Positions 15,851-25,260 are shown, counted from the first letter of the stretch. The stretch is DNA of 64,000 bases from Rufibacter glacialis (GCF_008271745.1 NZ_VKKZ01000019.1:496001-560000), one strand, 5' to 3'. Notes: a model not told the origin generated them from the letters alone. Program-made: numbers and translations.

Positions 15851-17497
15851 ATGATATCAGTTGACTCGGTCGCTGTTGAATTCAACGGCGCGGCTCTTTT
15901 CAGTAACATCACCTTTAACATCAATGAAACCGACCGGATCGCCCTCATGGGCAAGAACGGGGCGGGAAAGTCTACCCTCCTCAAGATCATTGCGGGCGTG
16001 AACAAACCCACCAGAGGCAAGGTCTCGGCGCCCAAGGATGCTGTGATCGCCTACCTGCCACAGCACCTGCTCACAAAAGATGAGAGTACGGTGTTTGAGG
16101 AGGCTTCTAAGGCGTTCGGGCAGATTCTGGAGATGAAACGGCAGATGGAGGAACTGAACACCCAGCTGGAAACCCGCACCGACTATGAATCTGATGCCTA
16201 CATGAAGCTCATTGAGGACGTGTCTGAGCTCAGTGAGAAATACTACTCCATTGAGGAAATCAACTTTGACGCCGAGGTGGAGAAAACCCTCCTGGGCCTT
16301 GGTTTCCTGCGGACAGACTTTACCCGCTCCACCAGCGAGTTCTCGGGTGGGTGGCGGATGCGCATTGAGCTGGCCAAGATCCTGTTGCAGAAACCGGATC
16401 TGATTCTGCTGGATGAGCCCACGAACCACCTGGACATTGAATCAGTGCAGTGGCTGGAGGATTTCCTGCTGAACAACGCCAAGGCCGTGATTGTGATCTC
16501 GCACGACAAGGCCTTCGTAGACAACATCACCAACCGCACCATTGAGGTGACCATGGGCCGTATCTACGACTACAAGGTGCCTTACAGCCAATACCTGCAG
16601 CTGCGCAAAGAACGCCGCGAGCAGCAGCAGCGCCAGTTTGACGACCAACAGAAAGAGATTGCCGATATTCAGGCGTTTATTGACCGTTTCAAGGGAACTT
16701 ACTCTAAAACGCTGCAGGTGCAGTCGCGGGTGAAGATGCTGGAGAAGATTGAGATCATTCAGGTAGATGAGGTAGACACCTCGGCGCTGAACCTCAAATT
16801 CCCGCCCGCCCCGCGCTCCGGCAACTACCCGGTCATTGTAGAGGAACTCACTAAAAAGTACGGCGACCACACGGTGTTCAAAGATGCATCTTTGACCATT
16901 GAGCGGGGCGAGAAGATAGCCTTTGTGGGCAAGAACGGCGAAGGGAAGTCTACGCTCATCAAAGCCATCATGGGCGAGATTGACTACGAAGGAAAACTGC
17001 AACTGGGCCACAACTCCATGATCGGTTACTTCGCGCAGAACCAGGCTTCCCTCTTAGACGAAGACCTGACCGTGTTCCAGACCATTGACCAGATTGCCGT
17101 TGGCGACATGCGCACCCGCATCAAAGACATTCTGGGCGCCTTCATGTTCGGTGGCGATACCGTGGAGAAGAAGGTGAAGATGCTGTCCGGTGGCGAAAAG
17201 ACCCGTCTGCCCATGATCAAGCTGCTCCTACAACCGGTGAACCTGCTCATTCTTGATGAGCCCACGAACCACCTGGACATCAAAACCAAGGACATCCTGA
17301 AAGATGCGCTCAAGGCCTTTGACGGCACGCTGATCTTAGTATCCCACGACCGCGACTTCCTGGACGGGCTTGCAACCAAAGTGTTTGAGTTCGGGAATAA
17401 GCGCATCAAGGAGCATTTTGAGGACATCAACGGTTTCCTGCGTAACAAGAAAATGGAAAACCTCCGCGAGATTGAGCGCAAGACGGTGACCAGCTAG
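15851..17497 (+). CDS. ABC-F family ATPase (ribosome-associated type)
   Basis: A 548-aa soluble protein with two ABC domains and no membrane segment. The first has ALMGKNGAGKSTLLKIIAG, SGGWRMRIELAK and LILLDEPTNHLD; the second has VGKNGEGKSTLIKAI, LSGGEKTRLPMIK and LLILDEPTNHLD. The linker of about 80 charged residues between them (REQQQRQFDDQQKEIADIQ) is the P-site-tRNA-interaction motif region. ABC-F proteins bind the ribosomal E site and relieve stalling, or in some cases give antibiotic protection. This domain set best fits the housekeeping YbiT/Uup-like group. The start is set by the -7 box 20 nt upstream. Confidence 0.92.
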   Translation: MISVDSVAVEFNGAALFSNITFNINETDRIALMGKNGAGKSTLLKIIAGVNKPTRGKVSAPKDAVIAYLPQHLLTKDESTVFEEASKAFGQILEMKRQMEELNTQLETRTDYESDAYMKLIEDVSELSEKYYSIEEINFDAEVEKTLLGLGFLRTDFTRSTSEFSGGWRMRIELAKILLQKPDLILLDEPTNHLDIESVQWLEDFLLNNAKAVIVISHDKAFVDNITNRTIEVTMGRIYDYKVPYSQYLQLRKERREQQQRQFDDQQKEIADIQAFIDRFKGTYSKTLQVQSRVKMLEKIEIIQVDEVDTSALNLKFPPAPRSGNYPVIVEELTKKYGDHTVFKDASLTIERGEKIAFVGKNGEGKSTLIKAIMGEIDYEGKLQLGHNSMIGYFAQNQASLLDEDLTVFQTIDQIAVGDMRTRIKDILGAFMFGGDTVEKKVKMLSGGEKTRLPMIKLLLQPVNLLILDEPTNHLDIKTKDILKDALKAFDGTLILVSHDRDFLDGLATKVFEFGNKRIKEHFEDINGFLRNKKMENLREIERKTVTS

Positions 17498-17517
17498 ATT
17501 GGCCGCTTTTGGATATT

Positions 17518-17556
17518 AAAAATCCCCACTGCCTCTAAAGGTTGGTGGGGATTTTT
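17518..17556 (+). terminator. ABC-F gene terminator
   Basis: A 12-bp stem AAAAATCCCCAC and complement, 15-nt loop, then a T-rich run. Confidence 0.8.
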
Positions 17557-17569
17557 GTTTTGATAGGTG

Positions 17570-17733
17570 TAGCGGCGTTACACTGTAACGCCGTGGTTCC
17601 ATGAAACAGAAAAGTCTCCACCAAAACAGACTGTTTTCCGGAGCAATAATGGATTCCTAATGGCAACCACCTTAACGTCATTTAAAACGACTCTGCTGCG
17701 TAGAGCCACGGCGTTACGGTGTAACGCCGCTAC
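17570..17733. repeat. Upstream REP pair (REPIN-like)
   Basis: Two REP palindromes in opposite orientation. REP B1 (17570-17596) is TAGCGGCGTTACAC then TGTAACGCCGTGG; REP B2 (17706-17733) is its inverted partner ending GCCGCTA. About 109 bp separate them, and they sit just before the RAYT gene. Confidence 0.85.
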
Positions 17734-17830
17734 ATTTTGCCTTTATTAGGTGGTTTCAAGAAAATGGGCTAAAGGAAGAATCCAGCGGGAGCGGTGTTCG
17801 TTTAAGGATATTGGAGCTGTTAAAACCAGT

Positions 17831-18418
17831 ATGGGAAGATATGACGCCTTCAGTAAAAAGAACCGCCGCCTCACGGGATATGATTACCGGATGGAAGGGC
17901 TTTATTTCATTACCATCTGTACCCAAGACCGTTGCCCATTTTTTGGTGAGGTGAAAAATGGAATAATGGAGCTATCTGATGAAGGGACTATAGCCCATGA
18001 ATATTGGTTGGAGATAGAACAGCATTGGCCTCGGGTTTTTCTTGGTGAATTTGTCATCATGCCAAACCATGTGCACGGGATAATTGGATTGGAGGGGGAA
18101 GATAATTTGAAAACCAAGGCCCTTTCCTTGATCGACGGAGATTCGGCGTTACAGTGTAAGGCCGCTACGGGCCTTTATAATGGTAAGAACGAATCCATGG
18201 CGAATTTATCGCCGAAGGCAGGTTCTCTCTCCAGGATTATAGGTTCTTATAAGGCGGCTTGTACCAAAATGATCAGGGGCGTGAGCACAATGCCTTTTGG
18301 TTGGCAAGCCCGCTACCATGACCGCATCATCAGAAATCAGCGCGAGCTGGTGCATATAGAGCAGTACATTCTATCCAACCCCACCAAATGGCAGGAAGAT
18401 AAGTTCTACCAACCGTAG
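17831..18418 (+). CDS. REP-associated tyrosine transposase (RAYT, Y1/TnpA-REP type)
   Basis: A 195-aa single-strand DNA nuclease of the HUH superfamily. The conserved opening YDYRMEGLYFITICTQDR, the metal-binding HxH in MPNHVHGII (H80, H82) and the catalytic tyrosine in IEQYILSNPTKW (Y179) are all present. RAYTs process REP hairpins as ssDNA. It is flanked on both sides by pairs of inverted REP palindromes, and a further REP copy lies inside the frame (18143-18168, residues ~105-113, in the variable linker between HUH and the SLSRIIGSYK helix). The stop codon TAG at 18416 is the first three bases of the next REP. The start ATG at 17831 gives the usual N-terminus; an upstream GTG at 17750 adds unrelated residues. 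Confidence 0.92.
   Translation: MGRYDAFSKKNRRLTGYDYRMEGLYFITICTQDRCPFFGEVKNGIMELSDEGTIAHEYWLEIEQHWPRVFLGEFVIMPNHVHGIIGLEGEDNLKTKALSLIDGDSALQCKAATGLYNGKNESMANLSPKAGSLSRIIGSYKAACTKMIRGVSTMPFGWQARYHDRIIRNQRELVHIEQYILSNPTKWQEDKFYQP
18143..18168 (-). repeat. REP copy B3 inside the RAYT coding sequence
   Basis: CGGCGTTACAGTGTAAGGCC and GCTAC: one mismatch to the other copies, read in frame as part of the linker. Confidence 0.85.
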
Positions 18419-18574
18419 CGGCGTTACACTGTAACGCCGTGGTTCTACGGAGCAACAAAGGCCTCGTCTAATTGAACCTCTATTTGCAAGGATCTTTTTT
18501 CCACGGATATCGGTTCGTTCTGGTAGAGGCTTCTAGTTTCATGGAGCCCCGGCGTTACAGTGTAACGCCGCTAC
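18416..18574. repeat. Downstream REP pair (REPIN-like)
   Basis: REP B4 (18416-18442) is identical to B1 and starts with the RAYT stop codon. REP B5 (18549-18574) is its inverted partner. The pair spans 159 bp against 164 bp for the upstream pair. Confidence 0.85.
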
Positions 18575-18615
18575 ATTCTAATGCCTACCAGTTTTCTAGA
18601 CCCTTCCAAAAACAG

Positions 18616-18649
18616 AAATCCCCGTTGCCAAGTGACAACGGGGATTTTT
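18616..18649. terminator. Terminator between RAYT and the BNR protein gene
   Basis: Stem AAATCCCCGTTG and complement, 8-9 nt loop, T-rich end. It serves convergent genes. Confidence 0.75.
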
Positions 18650-18672
18650 GACCTGTTTTTCTAAAAACCAGC

Positions 18673-21600
18673 CTACAGCACTGGCTTACTTTTCTCGTCT
18701 TTAAACACGCTCAGTGCCGCAGACTGCACCTTCTGCCGGAAACCGGCCCAGGAGGTGGAGAAGAAGCTGTTCACTTTGGTTACAGCACCCTGCGTGAGGG
18801 TGGCGGCTTGTTCTACCAGCTGCGTCTCTGTTTGCGTGATAGGCTCCGTGCGGCTGGAAAGATACGTGCGGGCTTCCTGCAGTTTAGAGAGCGGCGTGAG
18901 TTGGTTCAGACGGCCGTAGCCCTGGCGGGAGAGTTGTTGCCCCTGGATCATTTCACGGTAGGTTTTGATGGAATCCTGCATGGCTTTGATGCTGCGCTGT
19001 AGGTCGGCTTTTTCTTTGCCGCTGGCTAATTTCAGTTGGGAATTGATGGCCTCGGTGGCATCTGACGCTTCCTGCAGGCGGTCTAACACAGCGGTTAATT
19101 CCTGGGTGTTTTTGTTTAAACGCTCCTGAAGCGCGCGCCGCGCGATCATGTTCTCTTTCTGGAAGGGGAAACGAGGATCAGCCTTCACCGTCACCAGCGT
19201 AGAGTCTTTGTGGCCGGCGTACTGCATCACCAGTTTGTAAGTGCCTGGCAACACCGGATTGCCCGCTGGCTCACCGCCGCCGCCTCCGCCTCGTTGGCCC
19301 CGGTTGCCGCCTGGTTGGCGGATGCCGCGCTCGGTCAGGTTCCAGGACATCCGCTGGAAGCCCAGGGTTGAATCTGGGAGTTGGCGCAGGGTGCGGATCA
19401 GGTTGTTTTGCGCGTCAAATACCCGCAGGGTGAGGGAATCTGCCTTTATGCGAGCTACGGGAGAGAGGGCGGCTGTGTCACGGGCGGGCAAAGAGGTAGC
19501 CATTCTGTCGCCGGTCTCTTTGTTGAGTTCTGTGGCCGGCATTTTCTTTTTAGGAACTGCTTTTCTGGCGGGAGCCGGGGTGGGTGTAGAGGCCTTCGGT
19601 TTCAGATAATAGGTGACCGTAGCTCCGGCGGGTTTGTTGGCCGCCTGGTAGAGGTTGTCGGCCTCTGAGCCGTAACCTGGGGCCGAAGCGTAGCTGGCTA
19701 GATACGCTTCGGCGGGCTCAAACACTGCCAGCGGTTTCTGCAAGGCTTTGCCGCCGGTAGCCGCCAATTGGCGCAGCGGCCTGATGTTGTCCAGCACATA
19801 CACAGCGCGGCCGAAGGTGCCGATCACTAGGTCAGCTTCCCGTTCCTGAATAGCCAAGTCCATGACCGGCACAGAAGGTAATCCCTGAGTCCACTGGGTC
19901 CAGTCTTTGCCGTCGTTGATGCTCACCCAAAGGCCATGCTCGGTGCCGGTGAACAACAGGTTGGGCTGGGCTGGGTCTTGAATGAATGACAAGGCATACC
20001 CCCGTACCTTCTTGCCGTCTACCAGCCTGGTCCAGGTTTTGCCAAAATCAACGGTGCGGTACACGTACGGGCTGAAATCCTGCCCGAAGCGGTAGTGGTT
20101 GGCCACCACAAAGGCCTCGCCGGCCCGGTGGCGCGAGGCGGTGATCTGCGGAATCCAGGCTTCGGCCGGGAGGCCGGGCAGGCGGTCGCGCAGGTTCGTC
20201 CAGCTTTTGCCGCCGTCGCGGGTGAGTTGCACGTGTCCGTCATCGGTGCCTACCCAGATCACGCCTTTCTCCAGGGAACTGGGCGCAATGGTGAGAATGG
20301 TGTTGTGGTTTTCGGCGGAGGTGATGTCTAGGCTAAGGCCGCCGCTTTCCTGCTGTTTCTGCTGGGCAGGGTTGTTGCGGGTCAGGTCTGGGGAGATGGT
20401 CTGCCAGGTGAGGCCTTCGTCTGCGGATTGGTGCAGGTACTGGCTGGCGTAGAAGATCCCGTTCTTATTGAACGGATCCAGGGCAATGGCGGCGTTCCAG
20501 TTGAAGCGCAACTTCGTCTTCAAGTCCGGGGACGTAGGCTTGGCAATGTAAGACCGGCCGGTTTCTTTGTCATACCGCACCAGGTTTCCGCCCTGCGACA
20601 TGGCGTAGCCAAAGCGGGCATCCTCGGGGTCTGGCACCACGTCAAAGCCGTCACCGCCCTGTACGGTCTGCCAGTAGTAATTGCGGAGGCCGCCGCGGGT
20701 GAAGGTGTAGGCCGGCCCGGTCCAGGAGCCGTTGTCCTGCAGGCCACCGTACACGTTGTAGGGTACCTCATTGTCTACGTTGATGTGGTAGAACTGCCCA
20801 AAGGGTAAAGCCTCTGGGAAACTCCAGGTTTTGCCCCGGTCGCGGCTGATGGCCAGGCCGCCGTCATTCCCGTCCAGGATCAGGTTGGGGTTCTCGGGGT
20901 GAATCCAGAGGGCCTGGTGGTCAGCGTGCACGGCGTCCATGGAGGCGGTCACGTGGAAGGTCTTGCCACCGTCTTCGCTCACCGACAGGGGCTGGTAGAG
21001 CATGTACAGGCGGTTCTCGTTCTTGGGGTCTACGTAGATCTCATTGAAGTAAAAGGCCCGGTTGGTCACAATGGAAGGATCTTCGGTCACCTTAGTCCAT
21101 TTCTCGCCGCCGTCGTCTGAGCGGTACAAGCCGTTCTTGGTGGCCTCCACCAACGCGTAGATGCGGCTGGGCATGCTGCGGCTCTGCGCCAAGCCTAACC
21201 GTCCTAAGTTCCCGGCTGGCAAGCCATCAGCCGCGCCTTTCTTGCGCCAGGTCTTGCCACCGTCATAGGTGATGTACAGCCCGGAACCCGGCCCGCCCGA
21301 GGTGAAATCCCAGGCAGTGCGCTTGTGCTCCCACATGGCCACCACCAGTTTGTTCGGGTTGCTGGGGTCCATGACCATCTCGGCCACGCCCGATTTCTCA
21401 TTCGTGAACAGCACGCGCTCCCAACTCTTCCCTCCGTTGACCGTTTTGTACAAGCCGCGTTCTGGGTGCTCGCCAAAAGGCAAGCCAATCACCCCGGCGT
21501 AGACCACATCTGGGTTAGAAGGGTCAATAAGGATGCGGTGGATGTTGAAGCTCTTGTCCAGGCCCAGGTGCTTCCAGGTGCGACCACCGTCTATGCTTTT

Positions 21601-21969
21601 GTAGATGCCGTTGCCCATGTTCACCGAGTTGCGGGGATTGCCCTCGCCGGTTCCTACCCACACCACGCTGGGGTTGCTTTGCTGCACGGCAATGGCCCCG
21701 ATGTTGATATTGGGCTGTTCGTCAAAGACGGGCGTGAACGTAGTGCCGCCGTTCTCGCTTTTCCAGACACCGCCCGAGGCCGCGCCTACGTACATGATGT
21801 CTGGGTTGCTGACCACAGCGTCAATGGCCGTGACCCTACCACTCATCACCCCCGGGCCAATGCTGCGGGCTTTCATCTGGTTGAAATGGTTCATGGGCAG
21901 CGTCTGAGCTTGCGCCTGCCCCAGCGCCAATATGGAAAGGCATAAAAACGTAGGTAGTTGTTTTATCAT
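18673..21969 (-). CDS. Large secreted BNR/sortilin-type beta-propeller protein
   Basis: A 1098-aa exported protein; the signal peptide is MIKQLPTFLCLSILALGQAQ and the start is the ATG at 21969, since the frame upstream lacks signal features. At least ten Asp-box (BNR) repeats of the S-x-D-x-G-x-T-W type are seen (SENGGTTF, SIDGGRTW, TVNGGKSW, TYDGGKTW, SEDGGKTF, SRDRGKTW, TRDGGKSW and so on) over residues ~45-740, indicating one or two beta-propellers as in VPS10/sortilin-like domains. A C-terminal part with a PRFPFQKENMIARR segment and long helices (about 960-1098) follows. Members are often annotated as glycosyl hydrolases, but I see no catalytic evidence. No T9SS sorting tail is evident. 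Confidence 0.88.
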   Translation of the reverse strand: MIKQLPTFLCLSILALGQAQAQTLPMNHFNQMKARSIGPGVMSGRVTAIDAVVSNPDIMYVGAASGGVWKSENGGTTFTPVFDEQPNINIGAIAVQQSNPSVVWVGTGEGNPRNSVNMGNGIYKSIDGGRTWKHLGLDKSFNIHRILIDPSNPDVVYAGVIGLPFGEHPERGLYKTVNGGKSWERVLFTNEKSGVAEMVMDPSNPNKLVVAMWEHKRTAWDFTSGGPGSGLYITYDGGKTWRKKGAADGLPAGNLGRLGLAQSRSMPSRIYALVEATKNGLYRSDDGGEKWTKVTEDPSIVTNRAFYFNEIYVDPKNENRLYMLYQPLSVSEDGGKTFHVTASMDAVHADHQALWIHPENPNLILDGNDGGLAISRDRGKTWSFPEALPFGQFYHINVDNEVPYNVYGGLQDNGSWTGPAYTFTRGGLRNYYWQTVQGGDGFDVVPDPEDARFGYAMSQGGNLVRYDKETGRSYIAKPTSPDLKTKLRFNWNAAIALDPFNKNGIFYASQYLHQSADEGLTWQTISPDLTRNNPAQQKQQESGGLSLDITSAENHNTILTIAPSSLEKGVIWVGTDDGHVQLTRDGGKSWTNLRDRLPGLPAEAWIPQITASRHRAGEAFVVANHYRFGQDFSPYVYRTVDFGKTWTRLVDGKKVRGYALSFIQDPAQPNLLFTGTEHGLWVSINDGKDWTQWTQGLPSVPVMDLAIQEREADLVIGTFGRAVYVLDNIRPLRQLAATGGKALQKPLAVFEPAEAYLASYASAPGYGSEADNLYQAANKPAGATVTYYLKPKASTPTPAPARKAVPKKKMPATELNKETGDRMATSLPARDTAALSPVARIKADSLTLRVFDAQNNLIRTLRQLPDSTLGFQRMSWNLTERGIRQPGGNRGQRGGGGGGEPAGNPVLPGTYKLVMQYAGHKDSTLVTVKADPRFPFQKENMIARRALQERLNKNTQELTAVLDRLQEASDATEAINSQLKLASGKEKADLQRSIKAMQDSIKTYREMIQGQQLSRQGYGRLNQLTPLSKLQEARTYLSSRTEPITQTETQLVEQAATLTQGAVTKVNSFFSTSWAGFRQKVQSAALSVFKDEKSKPVL

Positions 21970-22287
21970 AAACGAGGTGGGTAGTTTGTATGGGTGAGTT
22001 TGGTTCTCTAAATGTAAGGAATGAACGGCAGGATTGGAAGAAGCAAAGAAGGAACTTCGATTTTGGCCTGTTTTTAGAAAAACAGGCCCCAAACTACCTA
22101 GAATGGCCGTATGATTTACGACGGCAAAGATCACCTTGAAATTATTCCCTGTAAAGGGTGGGGTTTACCGCTTGTTTTTGAAAAAGCACCCAGAAACCAA
22201 CTGTGGAAAAACAAAAACCCACCGCTAATTTTCTGTACCTTCCACATATTTGTACTCTCAATATATTATTTCCAGAGAAACCACTCC
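21970..22287. other. Divergent intergenic region (318 bp)
   Basis: Lies between the BNR protein (-) and DUF1028 (+) genes. It holds one hairpin-family palindrome (22061-22093). No exact TAnnTTTG box is found for either gene. Confidence 0.5.
22061..22093. repeat. Hairpin-family palindrome in a divergent region
   Basis: TTTTGGCCTGTTTTT and a near-complement around AGA. It is not at any gene end. Confidence 0.6.
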
Positions 22288-23283
22288 ATGAAAAAGCTTC
22301 TTATTCTGCTGGGCCTGGGTGCTTGGGTAGTGGCCCAACCGGCCGCGGCCCAGGTGTACACACCCCAGGAACCCCTAGCCCATACCTATTCCATTGTCGC
22401 CCGAGACCCTAAAACCGGGGAGATGGCGGTGGCCGTGCAAAGCCACTGGTTTTCAGTGGGCACGGCGGTGAGTTGGGGCGAAGCCGGCGTGGGGGTAGTG
22501 GCCACGCAATCGTTCACGAATAAATCCTTCGGGCCCCGCGGGTTGGCTTTGATGAAGCAAGGCAAGACTGCTGAGGAAACCCTGAAGATCCTGCTCTCTA
22601 ATGATGCTGGCCGCGACGTGCGCCAGGTGGCCATCTTAGATGCCAAAGGTGGGGTAGCCACCCATACCGGTAAGAAGTGCATCATGTACGCGGGGCACAT
22701 CACGGGCAAAGACTTCTCGGTGCAGGCCAACATGATGCTCACCGAGGGCGTATGGCCGGCCATGGCCAAAGCCTTTGAACAGAACGCCCACCTTCCGTTG
22801 GCAGAGCGGATGCTGGCCGTATTGGATGCCGCTGAAGCCCAGGGCGGAGACATCCGGGGCAAACAATCAGCGGCCCTGCTGGTGGTGCCCGGCAAAAGCA
22901 AGAAAGAACCCTGGAATGAACGCCTGGTAGACCTTCGGGTAGATGACCATGAGGCGCCATTAAAAGAACTACGCCGGTTGCTCACCGTGCAACGCGCCTA
23001 TGAACACATGAACAACGGTGACCTGGCCGTGGAGAAAAACGACATGCCGCTGGCCATGAAGGAATACAGCGCCGCCAAAAGACTGCAACCCGACAACCTG
23101 GAGATGCAGTACTGGCACGGCATCACCCTAGCCAATAACGGCAACCTGGAGGAAGCCCTCAAAATTCTACAGCCCGTATTCAAGGCAGACAAAAACTGGC
23201 GTACCTTAACGGAGCGCCTTCCGCCGGTGGGCTTGCTCACCGTTTCTGCTGCAGATTTGAAAAGGATTTTGGAGTTGAAGTAA
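22288..23283 (+). CDS. DUF1028 protein (Ntn-hydrolase-like) with C-terminal TPR-like helices
   Basis: A 331-aa exported protein; signal peptide MKKLLILLGLGAWVVAQPAA with likely cleavage after AAAQ. The DUF1028 domain starts HTYSIVARDPKTGEMAVAVQ, with GVVATQSFTN and VQANMMLTEGVW following as in the family, which has an Ntn-hydrolase-like fold of unknown activity. Residues ~235-320 (YEHMNNGDLAVEKNDMPLAM, then LEMQYWHGITLANNGNLEEA) look like two tetratricopeptide units. The start is the ATG before the signal peptide, not the longer frame from 22111. Confidence 0.88.
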   Translation: MKKLLILLGLGAWVVAQPAAAQVYTPQEPLAHTYSIVARDPKTGEMAVAVQSHWFSVGTAVSWGEAGVGVVATQSFTNKSFGPRGLALMKQGKTAEETLKILLSNDAGRDVRQVAILDAKGGVATHTGKKCIMYAGHITGKDFSVQANMMLTEGVWPAMAKAFEQNAHLPLAERMLAVLDAAEAQGGDIRGKQSAALLVVPGKSKKEPWNERLVDLRVDDHEAPLKELRRLLTVQRAYEHMNNGDLAVEKNDMPLAMKEYSAAKRLQPDNLEMQYWHGITLANNGNLEEALKILQPVFKADKNWRTLTERLPPVGLLTVSAADLKRILELK

Positions 23284-23802
23284 ATGTGGAATTGAAGTGA
23301 AACCAAAGAGCTTGTTGTGTTCTCACATAACTCTAAGGTCTCTTTGTGTCCTCCCTTCGTTTCTATCGCTTATTGTCTACTGCTATCTATTTTCTCACAA
23401 TTGGTGGCTTCTTATATGATGGGCTACTCTTCTCAATTGATTTCTTTAGGCAATGGCTGCTATGATTCAATTGCTTCCTTCTTTCTGCTGCCGCCGTTTT
23501 TTTGTCGTTCAGCTTTTTAGGTGCTCCTACTTTCTTTTTGTCATCCTGAAAGGATCTTGGTAGCGAACGGTAACCTCGCCAACACAACTGTCTATCTAGT
23601 TTGCCCACAAGATCCTTTCAGGTTGACAACAAGGGAGAGAGCAGATGATAATAACGAAGTGGGTATGATAACAGTTGGGCGGGAGATAGAATGACAAAAG
23701 AGGAGAGATACTTTTGCCTTTCCCATAATTCTATTTTCTAGTATTTCGGTTTCTGCCGTCTGTGTCGTAAATCGCGACTTAGATAATCCCAACCTAACCA
23801 AC
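23284..23802. other. Non-coding stretch with palindromic element A
   Basis: About 520 bp between the DUF1028 and M28 genes. Only element A copy 2 is recognisable; no terminator hairpin or exact -7 box is seen. Confidence 0.5.
23540..23627. repeat. Palindromic element A, copy 2
   Basis: The left arm 23540-23559 matches copy 1. The right arm 23606-23627 has one change (GGTTGAC for GGATGAC). The GCGAACGGTAA in the centre is the reverse complement of the centre motif in copies 1 and 3, so this copy lies in the other orientation. Confidence 0.88.
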
Positions 23803-25188
23803 ATGCTTCGCTCCCTAAAGAAACTTACCCTGGCGGGTCTGCTCTGCCTCCCGCTGGCGGCCAGTGCCCAGAACCAAGATTCCCTACACATCCGCAAGAT
23901 CTATGACCTGGCCCTCACCCAGGGGCAGAGCTATGAACAATTGAGGTACCTCACCAGCCGCATTGGCGCCCGGTTGAGCGGTTCCCCGCAGGCCGCTGCG
24001 GCCGTGGAATGGGCCCGCCAGGAAATGGATAAAATGGGCTTGGACCGCGTGTACCTGCAAGAAGTGATGGTGCCGCATTGGGTGCGCGGCGACAAAGAAT
24101 ACGCGGCCATTGTGAACTCCAAGATCACGCCTACCCGGGAGGTGAATGTGCTGGCCCTGGGAGGCTCGGTGGCTACGCCGGCTAACGGCCTCACCGCCGA
24201 GGTGGTGGAGGTGCAAAGCATTGACGAACTCAAAAAGCTGGGCAAGAAAAAAGTACAAGGCAAGATTGTCTTCTTCAACCGGCCCTTTGACCAAACCCAT
24301 ATCATTACCGGCCATGCCTACCGCGGGGCGGTAGACCAGCGCTCCAGCGGTCCTTCAGAGGCCGGTAAACTGGGCGCCGTCGCGGTGGTGGTGCGGTCCA
24401 TGGCCTCCAATACCGATGATTTCCCGCACACCGGCGGCCTACGCTACGCGGATGGCGCTCCCAGGATTCCGGCCGTAGCCATCAGTACCAAAGGTGCCGA
24501 TGTTTTAAGTAAATTGCTGAAAGAAGACGATAAACTGCAGTTCCACCTGCGCATGAACCCACAGTGGCTCCCAGACGTGCTCAGCTATAACGTGATCGGT
24601 GAAATCAAAGGCTCTGAGAAACCCGACGAGATCATTGTAGTAGGCGGCCACCTGGACAGTTGGGACATTGGCGAGGGCGCCCATGACGACGGCACCGGCT
24701 GTGTGCAGTCCATGGAGGTGCTGCGCCTGATGCGCTCGATGGGCTACAAACCCAAACGCACCATCAGGGCGGTAATGTTCATGAACGAGGAAAACGGCCT
24801 GCGCGGCGGCACCAAGTACGCGGAGGTGGCCAAGAAACAGGGCGAGAAACACATTGCCGCCATTGAGTCTGATGCCGGTGGGTTCACGCCCCGCGGGTTC
24901 GGGATTGCCACCACCACCGAGGCCACTTTCCAGAAAGCCCTTTCCTGGAAAGACCTGCTGGCTCCCTACGGCCTGCACGACATTGACCGCAACGGCGGTG
25001 GCGCCGACATTGGCCCGCTCAAGGATGACCGTGTGGCTTTGATTGGTTTCAGGCCAGACTCTCAGCGCTATTTTGACATCCACCACACCGCCAACGACAC
25101 CTTTGACAAAGTAAACCGCCGCGAGTTGGAATTAGGCGGCGCCTCTATGGCCGCGCTCGTGTACCTGATTGACAAATATGGGTTGTGA
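23803..25188 (+). CDS. Secreted M28-family zinc aminopeptidase/carboxypeptidase
   Basis: A 461-aa exported enzyme (signal peptide LTLAGLLCLPLAASAQ). A PA-like insert at about 120-240 splits the N-terminal region. Zinc and catalytic residues are visible in VGGHLDSWDIGEGAHDDGTG (His and bridging Asp), FMNEENGLRGG (Glu pair), IESDAGG (Asp) and DIHHTANDTFD (His). This set matches the carboxypeptidase Q/PGCP-like branch of M28, which hydrolyses dipeptides or N-terminal residues in the periplasm. Single gene with a terminator and element A copies on both sides. Confidence 0.92.
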   Translation: MLRSLKKLTLAGLLCLPLAASAQNQDSLHIRKIYDLALTQGQSYEQLRYLTSRIGARLSGSPQAAAAVEWARQEMDKMGLDRVYLQEVMVPHWVRGDKEYAAIVNSKITPTREVNVLALGGSVATPANGLTAEVVEVQSIDELKKLGKKKVQGKIVFFNRPFDQTHIITGHAYRGAVDQRSSGPSEAGKLGAVAVVVRSMASNTDDFPHTGGLRYADGAPRIPAVAISTKGADVLSKLLKEDDKLQFHLRMNPQWLPDVLSYNVIGEIKGSEKPDEIIVVGGHLDSWDIGEGAHDDGTGCVQSMEVLRLMRSMGYKPKRTIRAVMFMNEENGLRGGTKYAEVAKKQGEKHIAAIESDAGGFTPRGFGIATTTEATFQKALSWKDLLAPYGLHDIDRNGGGADIGPLKDDRVALIGFRPDSQRYFDIHHTANDTFDKVNRRELELGGASMAALVYLIDKYGL

Positions 25189-25210
25189 TAGAATTAGCCC
25201 TTTTAAGGAA

Positions 25211-25241
25211 TAGCCTGTGATGAACGTCACAGGCTTTTTTT
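25211..25241 (+). terminator. M28 gene terminator
   Basis: Stem AGCCTGTGA and complement, 6-nt loop, then T7. Confidence 0.88.
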
Positions 25242-25260
25242 CTTCCTCAGCCTCTTACCT

